The translations under genes and the position numbers were made by a program. A DNA stretch of 64,000 nt from Burkholderiales bacterium (GTDB lineage: Bacteria > Pseudomonadota > Gammaproteobacteria > Burkholderiales > Burkholderiaceae_C), in NCBI GenBank assembly GCA_016223165.1, contig JACRPO010000005.1, forward strand, positions 682,001 through 746,000, read 5' to 3'. The notes beneath the pieces were generated by a model. It saw only the letters and a program-made list of their open reading frames with translations. It was not told the origin of the DNA and did not search any database. Shown here piece after piece: positions 52,699-61,000 of this stretch; the stretch's first letter is position 1; each line of letters opens with the position of its first letter.

Positions 52699-52701
52699 CC
52701 T

Positions 52702-54144
52702 TCACGAAGGCCCGCGCGCACCGAACAGCGCCGGCGCCATGGCACAGGGCTGGTCGTCGCGCCGGGGGTCCATGAAGCGCTCGCACCACCGCACCAGTGC
52801 CGCGGCCTGCGCGTCGCCGAGCGCCGGCGCGAAACTGCGCAACCGCGCCTGCAACGCAGCCCAGGTGAAGGGGTCCTCCGGGTCGCCGCGGCGCAGCTCG
52901 CGGTAGGCCTGAAGGCGTTGTCCGTCGTGCAGCGTCAGCGTCACGCGGCTCGGCCGCTTGTTCGGAAAGCCTTCCTGGAACGCGTCGTTCGTGCGCACGA
53001 CGATTCGATCGGCCAGCGCCTGCAGCGCGGCCGATTCCAGGTCCGGCGCCTCGGTGTCGGCGATGGTGATGCGCCCCTTCTGCAGCAGCGTCGCGACGAG
53101 ATAGCGCGGGCAGAAACTCGCCTCGGCGGGCCTCGCCGGCCAGTGGACGCCGGCGATCTTCAGGGCGTGCGGGAAGATCTCGATGTCGACCGCGGCCACC
53201 TGCGGCGGCGCAATGCGGTGCTGCTCGATCAGCGAGAGCGTGGCATCGAGCGCCGTGAACAACATCGCGCACGCCGGCCAGGCCTTGATGGTCGCGCTGT
53301 GCAGGCGGGGCGGCGCCTGCAGGTCGCCGTCGAGGGCTGCGAGGGGCCCGTCTCCCGAGAGCGCCGCATGCAGGCCGCGGCGGCCGGTGGCGAATGCGCG
53401 TGCGCCGGGCAGGCCTGCCCTGGCGGCGACTGCGGCGGTGAGACCGTTGCGTACCGCGAAGGCCGGGTGGAGCGCCTTGGCGTCGTGCGCATCGTCGTCC
53501 ACGAATTGCCACAAGCCTGCGGCCTGCGTCGCAGCGATGCCGAGCGCGTGGTGCAGGGCGTCGGGCCGCAGGCCCATGGCGACGGCCGACGCGGCAGCGG
53601 CGCCGACGCTGCCCGCCGTCGCGGTGGCATGGAAGAGCGCCGCGTGCCGCGCACCCATCGCCTCGCCGAGGCGCAGCGCCACCTCGTAGCCGGCAAGCAC
53701 GGCCTGCGCCACGCGCCGTTGCGTCAGGCCCAGGCCGGGAGCCAGGGCGATGACCGGGGAGATCGCGACGACGCCGGGATGCAGCATGGCGGCGCGATGC
53801 GCATCGTCGATCTCGCGCAAGTGCGTGATGCCGGCGTTGGCGAACGCGGCACCGAGCGGCGTGGCGACCCGCCCACCGAAGACGGCGGCGGCGCCGACGC
53901 CCGCGAACAGGTCGTCCGCAAGGCCACGCAGGCGGACCGCTGCGGGCAGCTCGAGCGCGGACCACCCGGCGGTGAACCAGTCCAGCAACGCCTGGGCAAG
54001 GCGCTCACGCGTGGGCAGGGTCAAGGGCGCCTGGGCCTGCGTGACGATGTGGGCCACGAGCCTGGCCTCAGGCAGGGCGGCGGATGCGTCGGCGTCGGCG
54101 TCGGCGTCGCGCGTGGGCAGGGGCAGGGGCAGGGGCAGAGGCAT
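52702..54144 (-). CDS. MmgE/PrpD family protein
   Basis: A 480-residue MmgE/PrpD-fold protein (IAATQAAGLWQFVDDDAHDAKALHPAFAVRNG, SATIKAWPACAMLFTALDA). Family members include 2-methylcitrate dehydratase, cis-aconitate decarboxylase and iminodisuccinate epimerase. The start at 54144 gives MPLPLPLPLPTRDADADADAS, a leader built from two six-base repeats; the alternative 54177 would place the operator at its first codon. No good Shine-Dalgarno is seen for either. Function is likely dehydration or epimerisation of a di- or tricarboxylate in the local pathway. Confidence 0.85.
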   Translation of the reverse strand: MPLPLPLPLPTRDADADADASAALPEARLVAHIVTQAQAPLTLPTRERLAQALLDWFTAGWSALELPAAVRLRGLADDLFAGVGAAAVFGGRVATPLGAAFANAGITHLREIDDAHRAAMLHPGVVAISPVIALAPGLGLTQRRVAQAVLAGYEVALRLGEAMGARHAALFHATATAGSVGAAAASAVAMGLRPDALHHALGIAATQAAGLWQFVDDDAHDAKALHPAFAVRNGLTAAVAARAGLPGARAFATGRRGLHAALSGDGPLAALDGDLQAPPRLHSATIKAWPACAMLFTALDATLSLIEQHRIAPPQVAAVDIEIFPHALKIAGVHWPARPAEASFCPRYLVATLLQKGRITIADTEAPDLESAALQALADRIVVRTNDAFQEGFPNKRPSRVTLTLHDGQRLQAYRELRRGDPEDPFTWAALQARLRSFAPALGDAQAAALVRWCERFMDPRRDDQPCAMAPALFGARGPS

Positions 54145-54162
54145 CGAGGGTGTTTCACTCAA

Positions 54163-54176
54163 TGAAAGTCGGTTCA
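54163..54176. promoter_or_regulatory. Second TGAA-N6-TTCA operator candidate
   Basis: TGAAAGTCGGTTCA, within the longer AATGAA...TTCATT palindrome, lies between the divergent MmgE/PrpD and DadA genes, just before a TATAAA (54179) usable as a -10 for the dadA-like gene. Arm sequence, spacing and the preceding CAA agree with the site beside iclR. Confidence 0.6.
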
Positions 54177-54204
54177 TTCTATAAAACCACGACAATCGCG
54201 TGCC

Positions 54205-55503
54205 ATGAAGATCGCCATCGTCGGCGCCGGCCTCGCAGGCCTGTGCGCAGCCCGCAGCCTGCTCGATGCCGGCGAGGGCGAACTCACGGTGTTCGAGTCG
54301 CGCGCCGGCCCGGGGCTGGAGACGAGCCACGCCAACGGTGCGCTGCTGCACCCGAGCGCGGTGGAGCCGTGGAACTCGCCGGGCATCCTGCGCTTCGTGC
54401 TCGCCAACCTGGGCAATCCGCGCTCGCCGGTGCTGCTGCGCCCGCGCGCCCTGCCCTCGCTGCTGGGCTGGGGTGCGCGCTTCGTGCACGAGTCGGCGCC
54501 CGCGCGGCACCGCGCGCACACGCTCGCCAACGTCGCGCTGGCGCTGCGCAGCGTGCAGCTGATGCAGGGCCTGCGCGACGAAGGCATCGAGTACGGCGCC
54601 GCGCAGCGCGGCTCGCTCGCCATCCACCGCGACGCCGCCGCTTTCGCCGAGGCGCAGGAGCGCGCGCGCTGGCTGCGCGAGCATGGCGTGCCTTCGCGCG
54701 TGCTGTCGCGCGACGAGGCGCTGGCGCTGGAGCCGGCGCTCGCGCCTATCGCCGGCACGCTCGTCGGCGCGCTGCACAACACGGGCGACGAATGCGGGGA
54801 CGCCTACCGGTTCTGCCTGGCGGTCGGCGCGCGACTGGAGTCGCGCGGCGTCGCCTTCCGCTGGAGCACGAGCGTCCAGGCGCTGCGCGCGGAGCGAGGC
54901 GTGCTGGCGGGCCTGTGCCTCGCCGACGGCCGCGAAGAGCCGTTCGACGCTGTCGTGCTCGCCGCGGCCTGGTGGAGCGTGGCGCTGGCGTCTCGGCTCG
55001 GCCTGAAGCTGCCCGTGCGGCCGGTGAAGGGCTACTCGCTCACGCTGCCGCAGCCCGACGACGCGAATGACGGCACGGATGCCGCCGCCGGCCCGCCGCC
55101 ACGCACGCCGATCGTCGACCACGACCTGCACATCGCCGTCGTGCCCGTCGTCGGCGATCGCCTGCGCGTCGCCGGCACGGCCGAGTTCTGCGGCGAGGAC
55201 CGGCGGCTCGATCCGGCACGCATCGGCAACCTGATGCAGCTGCTGCTGCAGCTGTACCCCGCGCTCGCCGGGCACGCGAAGCGCGCGCCGCGCCAGGAGT
55301 GGACCGGCCTGCGGCCGATGTGCGCCGACGGCAAGCCGCTGATCGGTGCCACGCGCGTGCCCGGCCTGTACCTGAACACGGGGCACGGCCAGCTCGGCTG
55401 GACGACGGCGGCCGCCTCGGGCGAGTTGCTGGCCGCGGCGGTGACGAGGCGCGCGCCGCCGATCGATGCCGCACCCTTCCTACCCTCGCGCTTCGGGCTT
55501 TGA
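54205..55503 (+). CDS. DadA-like FAD-dependent D-amino acid dehydrogenase
   Basis: A 432-residue DAO-family flavoprotein: Rossmann motif KIAIVGAGLAGLCAARSLL, ETSHANGALLHPSAVEPW, VRPVKGYSLTLP and the C-terminal TGLRPMCADGKPLIGATRVPGLYLNTGHGQLGWT, all typical of DadA. It oxidises a D-amino acid or secondary amine to the keto acid, passing electrons to the respiratory chain. It is divergent from MmgE/PrpD over the shared operator, and its 3' end overlaps the convergent amidohydrolase by 24 bases. Confidence 0.9.
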   Translation: MKIAIVGAGLAGLCAARSLLDAGEGELTVFESRAGPGLETSHANGALLHPSAVEPWNSPGILRFVLANLGNPRSPVLLRPRALPSLLGWGARFVHESAPARHRAHTLANVALALRSVQLMQGLRDEGIEYGAAQRGSLAIHRDAAAFAEAQERARWLREHGVPSRVLSRDEALALEPALAPIAGTLVGALHNTGDECGDAYRFCLAVGARLESRGVAFRWSTSVQALRAERGVLAGLCLADGREEPFDAVVLAAAWWSVALASRLGLKLPVRPVKGYSLTLPQPDDANDGTDAAAGPPPRTPIVDHDLHIAVVPVVGDRLRVAGTAEFCGEDRRLDPARIGNLMQLLLQLYPALAGHAKRAPRQEWTGLRPMCADGKPLIGATRVPGLYLNTGHGQLGWTTAAASGELLAAAVTRRAPPIDAAPFLPSRFGL

Positions 55504-56568
55504 CGTGCCCACATCGGCGCCCTTAACGGCGCCGGCCACGGCATCCGCTTCGCCGAGCCAGCGGCGCGCGTTGGCTCCGCGCAGCAGGGTGCGCAGCTCG
55601 GGGTCGAGCACGGCCACGGCGGCGAGCTCGTCGATGCTGCCGGCGGGATCGTCGTCCATGATCGCGAACGGGTAGTCGCTGCCGGCCAGCACGCGTTCGC
55701 TGCCGAACACCTCGATCAGGTGCGCCAGCGTCGGCGCGTCGTAGACGAGATCGTCGATGTACAAGCGGCGTGCTTCTTCGGCAGGATCGGCGGGCAGGAG
55801 ATCGCGCACGGACCCGAGCTTGCGCCAGGCGTGGTGCAGGCGCGGCAGCAGCGCGGCCAGCGTGCCGCCACCGTGGCTGAGCGCGACACGCAGGCTCGGC
55901 ACCGCAGCCAGCGTGCCGCCGGTGATCAGCGAGGCGCCCGCCAGGCCCACCTCGCCCGGGAAGGCGAGCACCTGCTCGAAGATGGCCGGCCCGACCAGCC
56001 GCTCGAGGCCGCAGGGCCGCAGCGCGTGCACGAAGACGGCGAGGTCCAGCGCCGCGGCGGCCTCGAAGAAGGGGCGCAATCGCGCATCGCCGATCGGCGT
56101 GCCGTTGACGTTGCCGCCGATCTCCACACCGACGAGGCCGTGCCGTGGCCGCAGGTCCTGCAGCATCTCGATCGCCAGCGCCACGTCCTGCAGCGGCACG
56201 GCGCCGAGGCCGGCGAAGCGCGCCGGCGCCTCGGCCACCATGCCGGCGATCGTCTCGTTGAGGAAGCGGCACATCGCCACGCCGTCCTCCGGCGCCATCC
56301 AGTACGACAGCAGCTCGGGCATCGGCGAGAGAACCTGCCGCGCCACGCCCTGGCGGTCCATGTCGGCCAGGCGCACGCTGCAGCTCCAGCACTGCCGCGA
56401 GACCGTGCGGTAGACCTTGCCGGAGATCATCACGTGCGCGTGGCAGGCATGCGCCGGGGCCATCGAAGGCCAGGGCGCATCGGCATGCCGTCCGAGGTAG
56501 CGCGGGAACGACTCCGGCACCACGTGCGTGTGCACGTCGATCAGCTCGTCTTCACGCAGCGCGCCCAT
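55480..56568 (-). CDS. Amidohydrolase_2 family metal-dependent hydrolase
   Basis: A 362-residue TIM-barrel protein of the ACMSD-like amidohydrolase group: metal motif DVHTHVVPE at residues 11-19, a middle His in FVHALRPCG, LSHGGG and the metal aspartate in GSDYPF. These enzymes often decarboxylate or hydrate unsaturated acids. The ATG at 56568 begins the conserved region. It is divergent from the class II aldolase gene by 80 bases. Confidence 0.87.
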   Translation of the reverse strand: MGALREDELIDVHTHVVPESFPRYLGRHADAPWPSMAPAHACHAHVMISGKVYRTVSRQCWSCSVRLADMDRQGVARQVLSPMPELLSYWMAPEDGVAMCRFLNETIAGMVAEAPARFAGLGAVPLQDVALAIEMLQDLRPRHGLVGVEIGGNVNGTPIGDARLRPFFEAAAALDLAVFVHALRPCGLERLVGPAIFEQVLAFPGEVGLAGASLITGGTLAAVPSLRVALSHGGGTLAALLPRLHHAWRKLGSVRDLLPADPAEEARRLYIDDLVYDAPTLAHLIEVFGSERVLAGSDYPFAIMDDDPAGSIDELAAVAVLDPELRTLLRGANARRWLGEADAVAGAVKGADVGTSKPEARG

Positions 56569-56648
56569 GACACATCCTCTGGCTCTGACTCGACGGCATT
56601 GTGCGGCGTCGCGGCGAGGCCGCGGCCCGGCCGTGGCACGATCGCGCC

Positions 56649-57362
56649 ATGCTCGACCACGACCACCCCCAGGTGCGCGCGCTGCGCGCCGACCTCGCGC
56701 TGGCACTGCGCGCCGCCGCCCACCACGGCCTGGCCGAGGGCGTGTGCAACCATTTCAGCGCCGAGCTGCCCGACGGCAGCGGCCGCTTCCTGCTCAACCC
56801 GCGCGGCCTCCTGTGGGCCGAGGTGCAGGCCGACGACATCGTGCTCGTCGATGGCTCCGGCAAGCACCTCGCCGGCCGCCACGAGGTGGAGCCGACGGCG
56901 ATGTTCATCCACGCCGCCATCCACCGCATCGGCCGGCACGCCGTGGTGCTGCACACGCACATGCCTTACGCGACGGCGCTCACGCTGACCACCGACCGCG
57001 CACTGGACGTGAACCTGAGCCAGAACGCGATGCGCTTTGCCGGCCGCGTGGCCGTCGACGCGCACTACAACGGCCTGGCGCTCGATGCCGGCGAGGGCGA
57101 GCGCATCGCGCATGCGATGGCCGGCGCCGACGTGGCCTTGCTCGGCAACCATGGCGTCGTCGTCTGCGGCGAGCGCATCGCCTGGGCCTACGACGACCTC
57201 TACTACCTCGAGCGTGCCTGCCTCGTGCAGGTGCTGGCGCAGTCGACCGGCCGGCCGCTGGCGCCGGTGGATGCGGCCCTCGCCCACCGGGTTGGCGAGC
57301 AGGCGCGCGGCGAGCGCCTGCAGTCCGACCTGTTCTTCGAGGCGCTCAGGCGCAGCCTGTAG
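56649..57362 (+). CDS. Class II aldolase/adducin family protein
   Basis: A 237-residue zinc aldolase-fold protein: GLAEGVCNHFSAELP, HTHMPYATAL with two metal histidines, LLGNHGVVVCG with the third, and a C-terminal QVLAQSTGRPL. Bacterial members are fuculose-phosphate-type aldolases or decarboxylases of 3-keto acids. The ATG at 56649 fits the family start. It may finish a pathway with the neighbouring amidohydrolase, but no operon link is visible. Confidence 0.87.
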   Translation: MLDHDHPQVRALRADLALALRAAAHHGLAEGVCNHFSAELPDGSGRFLLNPRGLLWAEVQADDIVLVDGSGKHLAGRHEVEPTAMFIHAAIHRIGRHAVVLHTHMPYATALTLTTDRALDVNLSQNAMRFAGRVAVDAHYNGLALDAGEGERIAHAMAGADVALLGNHGVVVCGERIAWAYDDLYYLERACLVQVLAQSTGRPLAPVDAALAHRVGEQARGERLQSDLFFEALRRSL

Positions 57363-57405
57363 CGCCGGCCGACGGATGGCCGGCGGAAAGCTGGCGGCAG
57401 AGGGC

Positions 57406-59604
57406 TCAGCCCCGGCGGCGCTTCGCGGCGGCCTTCTTCGCCGGCGCCGACTTCGCGGAGGCACCCTTCGCCGCTGCCTTCTTGACCACGGCGTTGGCCG
57501 GTGCGGCCTTCTTGGCGGCCTTCCTGGCGGCCTTCCTGGCGGCCTTCCTGGCGACCTTCTTCGCCGCCGCCTTCTTCACCGGCACCACCGGCTGGGCCAC
57601 ACCCGGCTGCGCGAAGACCAGCCGCACCGAGAAGGTGGCCAGCGTGCCGCTGTCCTGCGCCGCCGCGTCCTTGATCTTCAAGGCCCAGCGGCCATTGCAC
57701 GCCTTGCCGGCCAGGCCGCTCAGCTTGGGCGTCGTTGCCTTGTCGTAGATCTTCTTCAGGCTGTTGCGCGTGCCCCCGGTGCGGTTGTGCAGCACCACCG
57801 GCGCCACGCCGGTGGCGGCCGGCGGCTCCACCGTCAGCACGAGGTCGCCGATGTAGGTGTGCGCCAGGTCGACGGCCACGCTCACCGCGTCGACCACCTC
57901 GACGTCGGGCACGTCGAGCGCGAAGCTCACCGTCTGCAGGTCGGGGATCGGTGCGTCGAAGCGCCGGCTCACCGTGACCTCGTTGCGCGGCTGCGGCTTG
58001 GCGAGATCGACCGCCGCCTTGGCGTTGAGCCGGCCCCAGCCGTAGAACTTGCTGCGCCCGGCCGCGCTGTACTGGCCGCCCTGCGGGTCGATGCGCTCGC
58101 CGGCGCGCTTGAGGATGTCCTTCACCTCTTCGCGCTTCAGCGCCGGGTTCACCGAGAGCACGAGCGCGGCCACGCCGGCCGCGCCCGGGCAGGCGCTGGA
58201 GGTGCCGCCGAAGCTGTTGGTGAAGAGCCCGGCGGCGTCGCCGTCCTGCACGCGGCCGGGGTTGTAGCCCTGCGTGCCGGCGCGGTCGGTGGTCCAGATG
58301 CCGGTGGTCAGCGGCGCCGGGTGGTTCTCGTCCGGATGTTCGAAGTCGCTGCTCGGGAAGCTGCACCACACGGCATTGCCGAAGTCGCTGTAGATCGAGC
58401 GCTTGCCGCGGTCGTTGCAGGCGGCGACTGCCAGCACCATCGGGTGGCTGGCGTAGCCGTCGTTGTCGACGCTCTCGTTGCCGTTGCCGGCGGCGAAGAG
58501 CACGACGCAGCCCTTGCCGCCGCGCCCCTGCGTGGCCGCGTAGTCGATGGCCAGGCGCGTGTGCGCCGGCGGCTGGTCGACGGCGTTGTGCTGCGGGTCG
58601 TTCGGATTCCACCACTCGCCGTCGGGCGGGCCCCAGCTGCAGCTGATGACGTCGGCGCCCTGGTCGGCGGCCCAGCGGAAGGCCTCGGCCTCGGCGTGCG
58701 AGCCCAGGCCCGCGGCCAGCCGCATCGGCATCAGGCGCGCCGCCGGCGCCACGCCGCTCGCGCCGACGCCGCCGTTGGCGCAGGCCACGCCGGCGCAGGC
58801 GGTGCCGTGGTTCTCGCCGCTGTTGCGCGGGCGCGGGTTGTCGCCGCCGGCGAGCACGTCGCGCGGCGCGACGATCTTGCCGCTGCCGCCGAACTCGGCA
58901 TGGTCGATGTCGACGCCGTCGTCGATGATGGCGATGGTGATGCCCTCGCCGCGCGTCAGCGCATGCGCCGCCTCGACGCTGGCGCTCTGGTCGATGGTGA
59001 CACCGCCGACGCTCGTCTTCTTCAGGTGCCATTGCGGCGGGAAGATCAGCTTGGCGCGCCGCTCGCGCACGAGCTCGGGGTGGCAGTACTCGACATCGTC
59101 GCGCGCGCGCAACGTCTCGGCGAGCTCGAACACCTTGCGCCCGATGCCCTCGGGCGCCTCGACGAAGAAGGCGTTGGTCGCATAGCCCGGCTCGGACTTG
59201 ATCTTCAGCGCGAGCTCGCGCAGCACGGCGCGGCAGGCGTCGGTGTCGGCGCTGTCGGCGAATTTGACGAAGAGGTTCTCGGTATAGAGCACCGGCGCGC
59301 GCGTCGCCGGGTCGACGAGCACGCCACCGGCGAAGCGCACGTCGGGTTGCATGCGCAACTCGGCCTTGCGCGCCTCGAGCGAGCGGCCGCCGCGCGTCAC
59401 CGGCACCCGGTAGACCTCGACACCCGCATCGGGGAACGACAGCACGAGCTGCCCGTCGGCCAGCATGGCCGAGGCCGGCGTGGCCACCGGCCCGCCCGAG
59501 CGCGCCACCGAGCGGCCGCTGCGTGTGCGCACGGCGATGAGGTCACTGCTCGGTTCGAGGTCGAAGCCGGGTTCGCCTTTGCGGCCGAAATACACCTTGG
59601 GCAT
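57406..59604 (-). CDS. S8 subtilisin-like protease with P-domain and lysine-rich C-terminal tail
   Basis: A 732-residue protein in four parts: N-terminal region (1-205) containing a propeptide-like segment; S8 peptidase (about 215-535) with catalytic D228 (IIDDGVDIDH), H266 (ENHGTACAG), oxyanion N374 (AAGNGN) and S469 (FGGTSSACPG); a proprotein-convertase P-domain (about 540-665); and a 55-residue Lys/Ala tail (AKKVARKAARKAARKAAKK, ending KRRRG) like bacterial histone-H1 proteins. No signal peptide is seen. AAGGA lies 8 bases before the ATG. The tail could bind nucleic acid or another polyanion; substrate unknown. Confidence 0.88.
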   Translation of the reverse strand: MPKVYFGRKGEPGFDLEPSSDLIAVRTRSGRSVARSGGPVATPASAMLADGQLVLSFPDAGVEVYRVPVTRGGRSLEARKAELRMQPDVRFAGGVLVDPATRAPVLYTENLFVKFADSADTDACRAVLRELALKIKSEPGYATNAFFVEAPEGIGRKVFELAETLRARDDVEYCHPELVRERRAKLIFPPQWHLKKTSVGGVTIDQSASVEAAHALTRGEGITIAIIDDGVDIDHAEFGGSGKIVAPRDVLAGGDNPRPRNSGENHGTACAGVACANGGVGASGVAPAARLMPMRLAAGLGSHAEAEAFRWAADQGADVISCSWGPPDGEWWNPNDPQHNAVDQPPAHTRLAIDYAATQGRGGKGCVVLFAAGNGNESVDNDGYASHPMVLAVAACNDRGKRSIYSDFGNAVWCSFPSSDFEHPDENHPAPLTTGIWTTDRAGTQGYNPGRVQDGDAAGLFTNSFGGTSSACPGAAGVAALVLSVNPALKREEVKDILKRAGERIDPQGGQYSAAGRSKFYGWGRLNAKAAVDLAKPQPRNEVTVSRRFDAPIPDLQTVSFALDVPDVEVVDAVSVAVDLAHTYIGDLVLTVEPPAATGVAPVVLHNRTGGTRNSLKKIYDKATTPKLSGLAGKACNGRWALKIKDAAAQDSGTLATFSVRLVFAQPGVAQPVVPVKKAAAKKVARKAARKAARKAAKKAAPANAVVKKAAAKGASAKSAPAKKAAAKRRRG

Positions 59605-59770
59605 GTTGTGTTTCCTTCAGTGGGTCATGCAGGCCATGCAGCGCCATGCAGTGCCCGGCGCACGGCCGGGGTCCGGTGGGCGTGACGAGGCGGCGATGGT
59701 GCAAGGGCGGGCCGCACGAGGCAACCCCCGAAGTCATCAAATGCGCAGATGTGCAGATGCGCAGGCCGCG

Positions 59771-59817
59771 TGGCCATGACCATGGCCATGGCCATGGCCG
59801 TGGCCGCATGGCCGCAT
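59771..59817. repeat. Six-base GCCATG-type tandem repeat
   Basis: About seven imperfect copies of TGGCCA/GGCCAT follow one another in the 221-base gap between the protease and the quinone oxidoreductase. The rest of the gap (59605-59770) holds shorter GCAGATGTGCAGATGC duplications and no gene. Confidence 0.75.
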
Positions 59818-59825
59818 AGCCGCTT

Positions 59826-60821
59826 TTACGCGGCCCCCTCCACCTGCAGCACCACGTTGCCGACCGCGCGCCCCTGCTCCACCGCCTCGTGCGCTTCGAC
59901 GATCTTTGAAAGCGGCAGCCTGAGCGCGACGTTGTGCTGCAACTCGCCGCGCGCCAGCAGGCGCTGCAAGGCGGCCGTGGCGCGCGCCCGGTCGGCGTCG
60001 TCGAGGTGGTAGACCATGAAGAACCTCAGCTGGACGTTCTTCGCCAGCAGCACCGGAAACGGCAGGTTCAGCGGCAGCGGGCTGCTGCCGTAGGCCACCA
60101 CCTCGCCGCCGGTGCGCAGCACCTCCATGTCGAGCGCGGCATTGACGGCGAGGTCGAGTTCGATGATGCGGTCCACACCGCGGCCGCCGGTGATCTCCTT
60201 CAGGCGCTCGGCCACCGGCTCGGTCTTGTAGTTGACGACGATGTCGGCTCCGGCGGCGCGTGCGAGCGCCGCCTTCTCGTCGTTGCTCACCGTGGTGATC
60301 AAGCGGCCGACACCCATGCGGCTGGCGATCTGCAGCGCGTAGTGGCTCACCGCCCCGGCGCCGCCGGCGACGAGCACGGTCCTGCCCGCCACGCCACCGC
60401 CCGCCAGCACCGCGTGCATGGCCGTGAGGCCCGGGATGCCCATGCAGGCGCCGGCCTCCCCCGGCACGCCCTCGGGCAAGGGCACCGCCTGCCGCGCCGG
60501 CAGGCAGACGAACTCGGCGGCGCTGCCGAAGGGCCGGCCCCAGGCGGCATTCCACAGCCACACGCGCTCGCCGACCCGGCGTGCATCGACGCCCTCGCCG
60601 ACGCGGTCGACCACGCCCATGCCGTCGCTGTGCGGGATGATGCGCGGGAACGGCAGCGTGCGGCTGCGCAGCCCGCCGCGCGACTTCACGTCCGAAGGAT
60701 TGACGCCCGACCATTGCACGCGCACGCGCACCTCGCCGGCAGCGGGTTGCGGATCGGGCAGGTCGGCCAACTGCAGCACCTCGGCTGCGGCTCCGACACG
60801 TTCGTAATAGACGGCGTGCAT
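59826..60821 (-). CDS. NADPH:quinone oxidoreductase-like medium-chain dehydrogenase
   Basis: A 331-residue MDR-superfamily protein: [16 protein letters not shown], the nucleotide-binding [18 protein letters not shown] and [11 protein letters not shown]. Structural and catalytic zinc ligands of alcohol dehydrogenases are absent, which points to a quinone or enone reductase. GAGGAG precedes the ATG at nine bases. It stands alone between repeats and selB. Confidence 0.88.
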   Translation of the reverse strand: MHAVYYERVGAAAEVLQLADLPDPQPAAGEVRVRVQWSGVNPSDVKSRGGLRSRTLPFPRIIPHSDGMGVVDRVGEGVDARRVGERVWLWNAAWGRPFGSAAEFVCLPARQAVPLPEGVPGEAGACMGIPGLTAMHAVLAGGGVAGRTVLVAGGAGAVSHYALQIASRMGVGRLITTVSNDEKAALARAAGADIVVNYKTEPVAERLKEITGGRGVDRIIELDLAVNAALDMEVLRTGGEVVAYGSSPLPLNLPFPVLLAKNVQLRFFMVYHLDDADRARATAALQRLLARGELQHNVALRLPLSKIVEAHEAVEQGRAVGNVVLQVEGAA

Positions 60822-61000
60822 CTTGCGGTTCTCCTCGTGCGGCGTGGCAGTGGCGGCAGTACGGGCTCAGACCCGCTGCCATTGCAGCAGTGAATACGGG
60901 ATCCCGGCTTCGCGATGATGCTCGAAGACCCCCGCAGGCGCAGCGAACCTGCCTCTCATGGACATCTCCATAAAATGCCGCGCATGGGCGGGGCCCGTTC

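Noticed and set aside
60822..61000. A possible tRNA-Sec or SECIS element just before selB
   Set aside because: The 179-base gap has small hairpins but no long acceptor/variable arm, no UCA anticodon loop and no CCA end.
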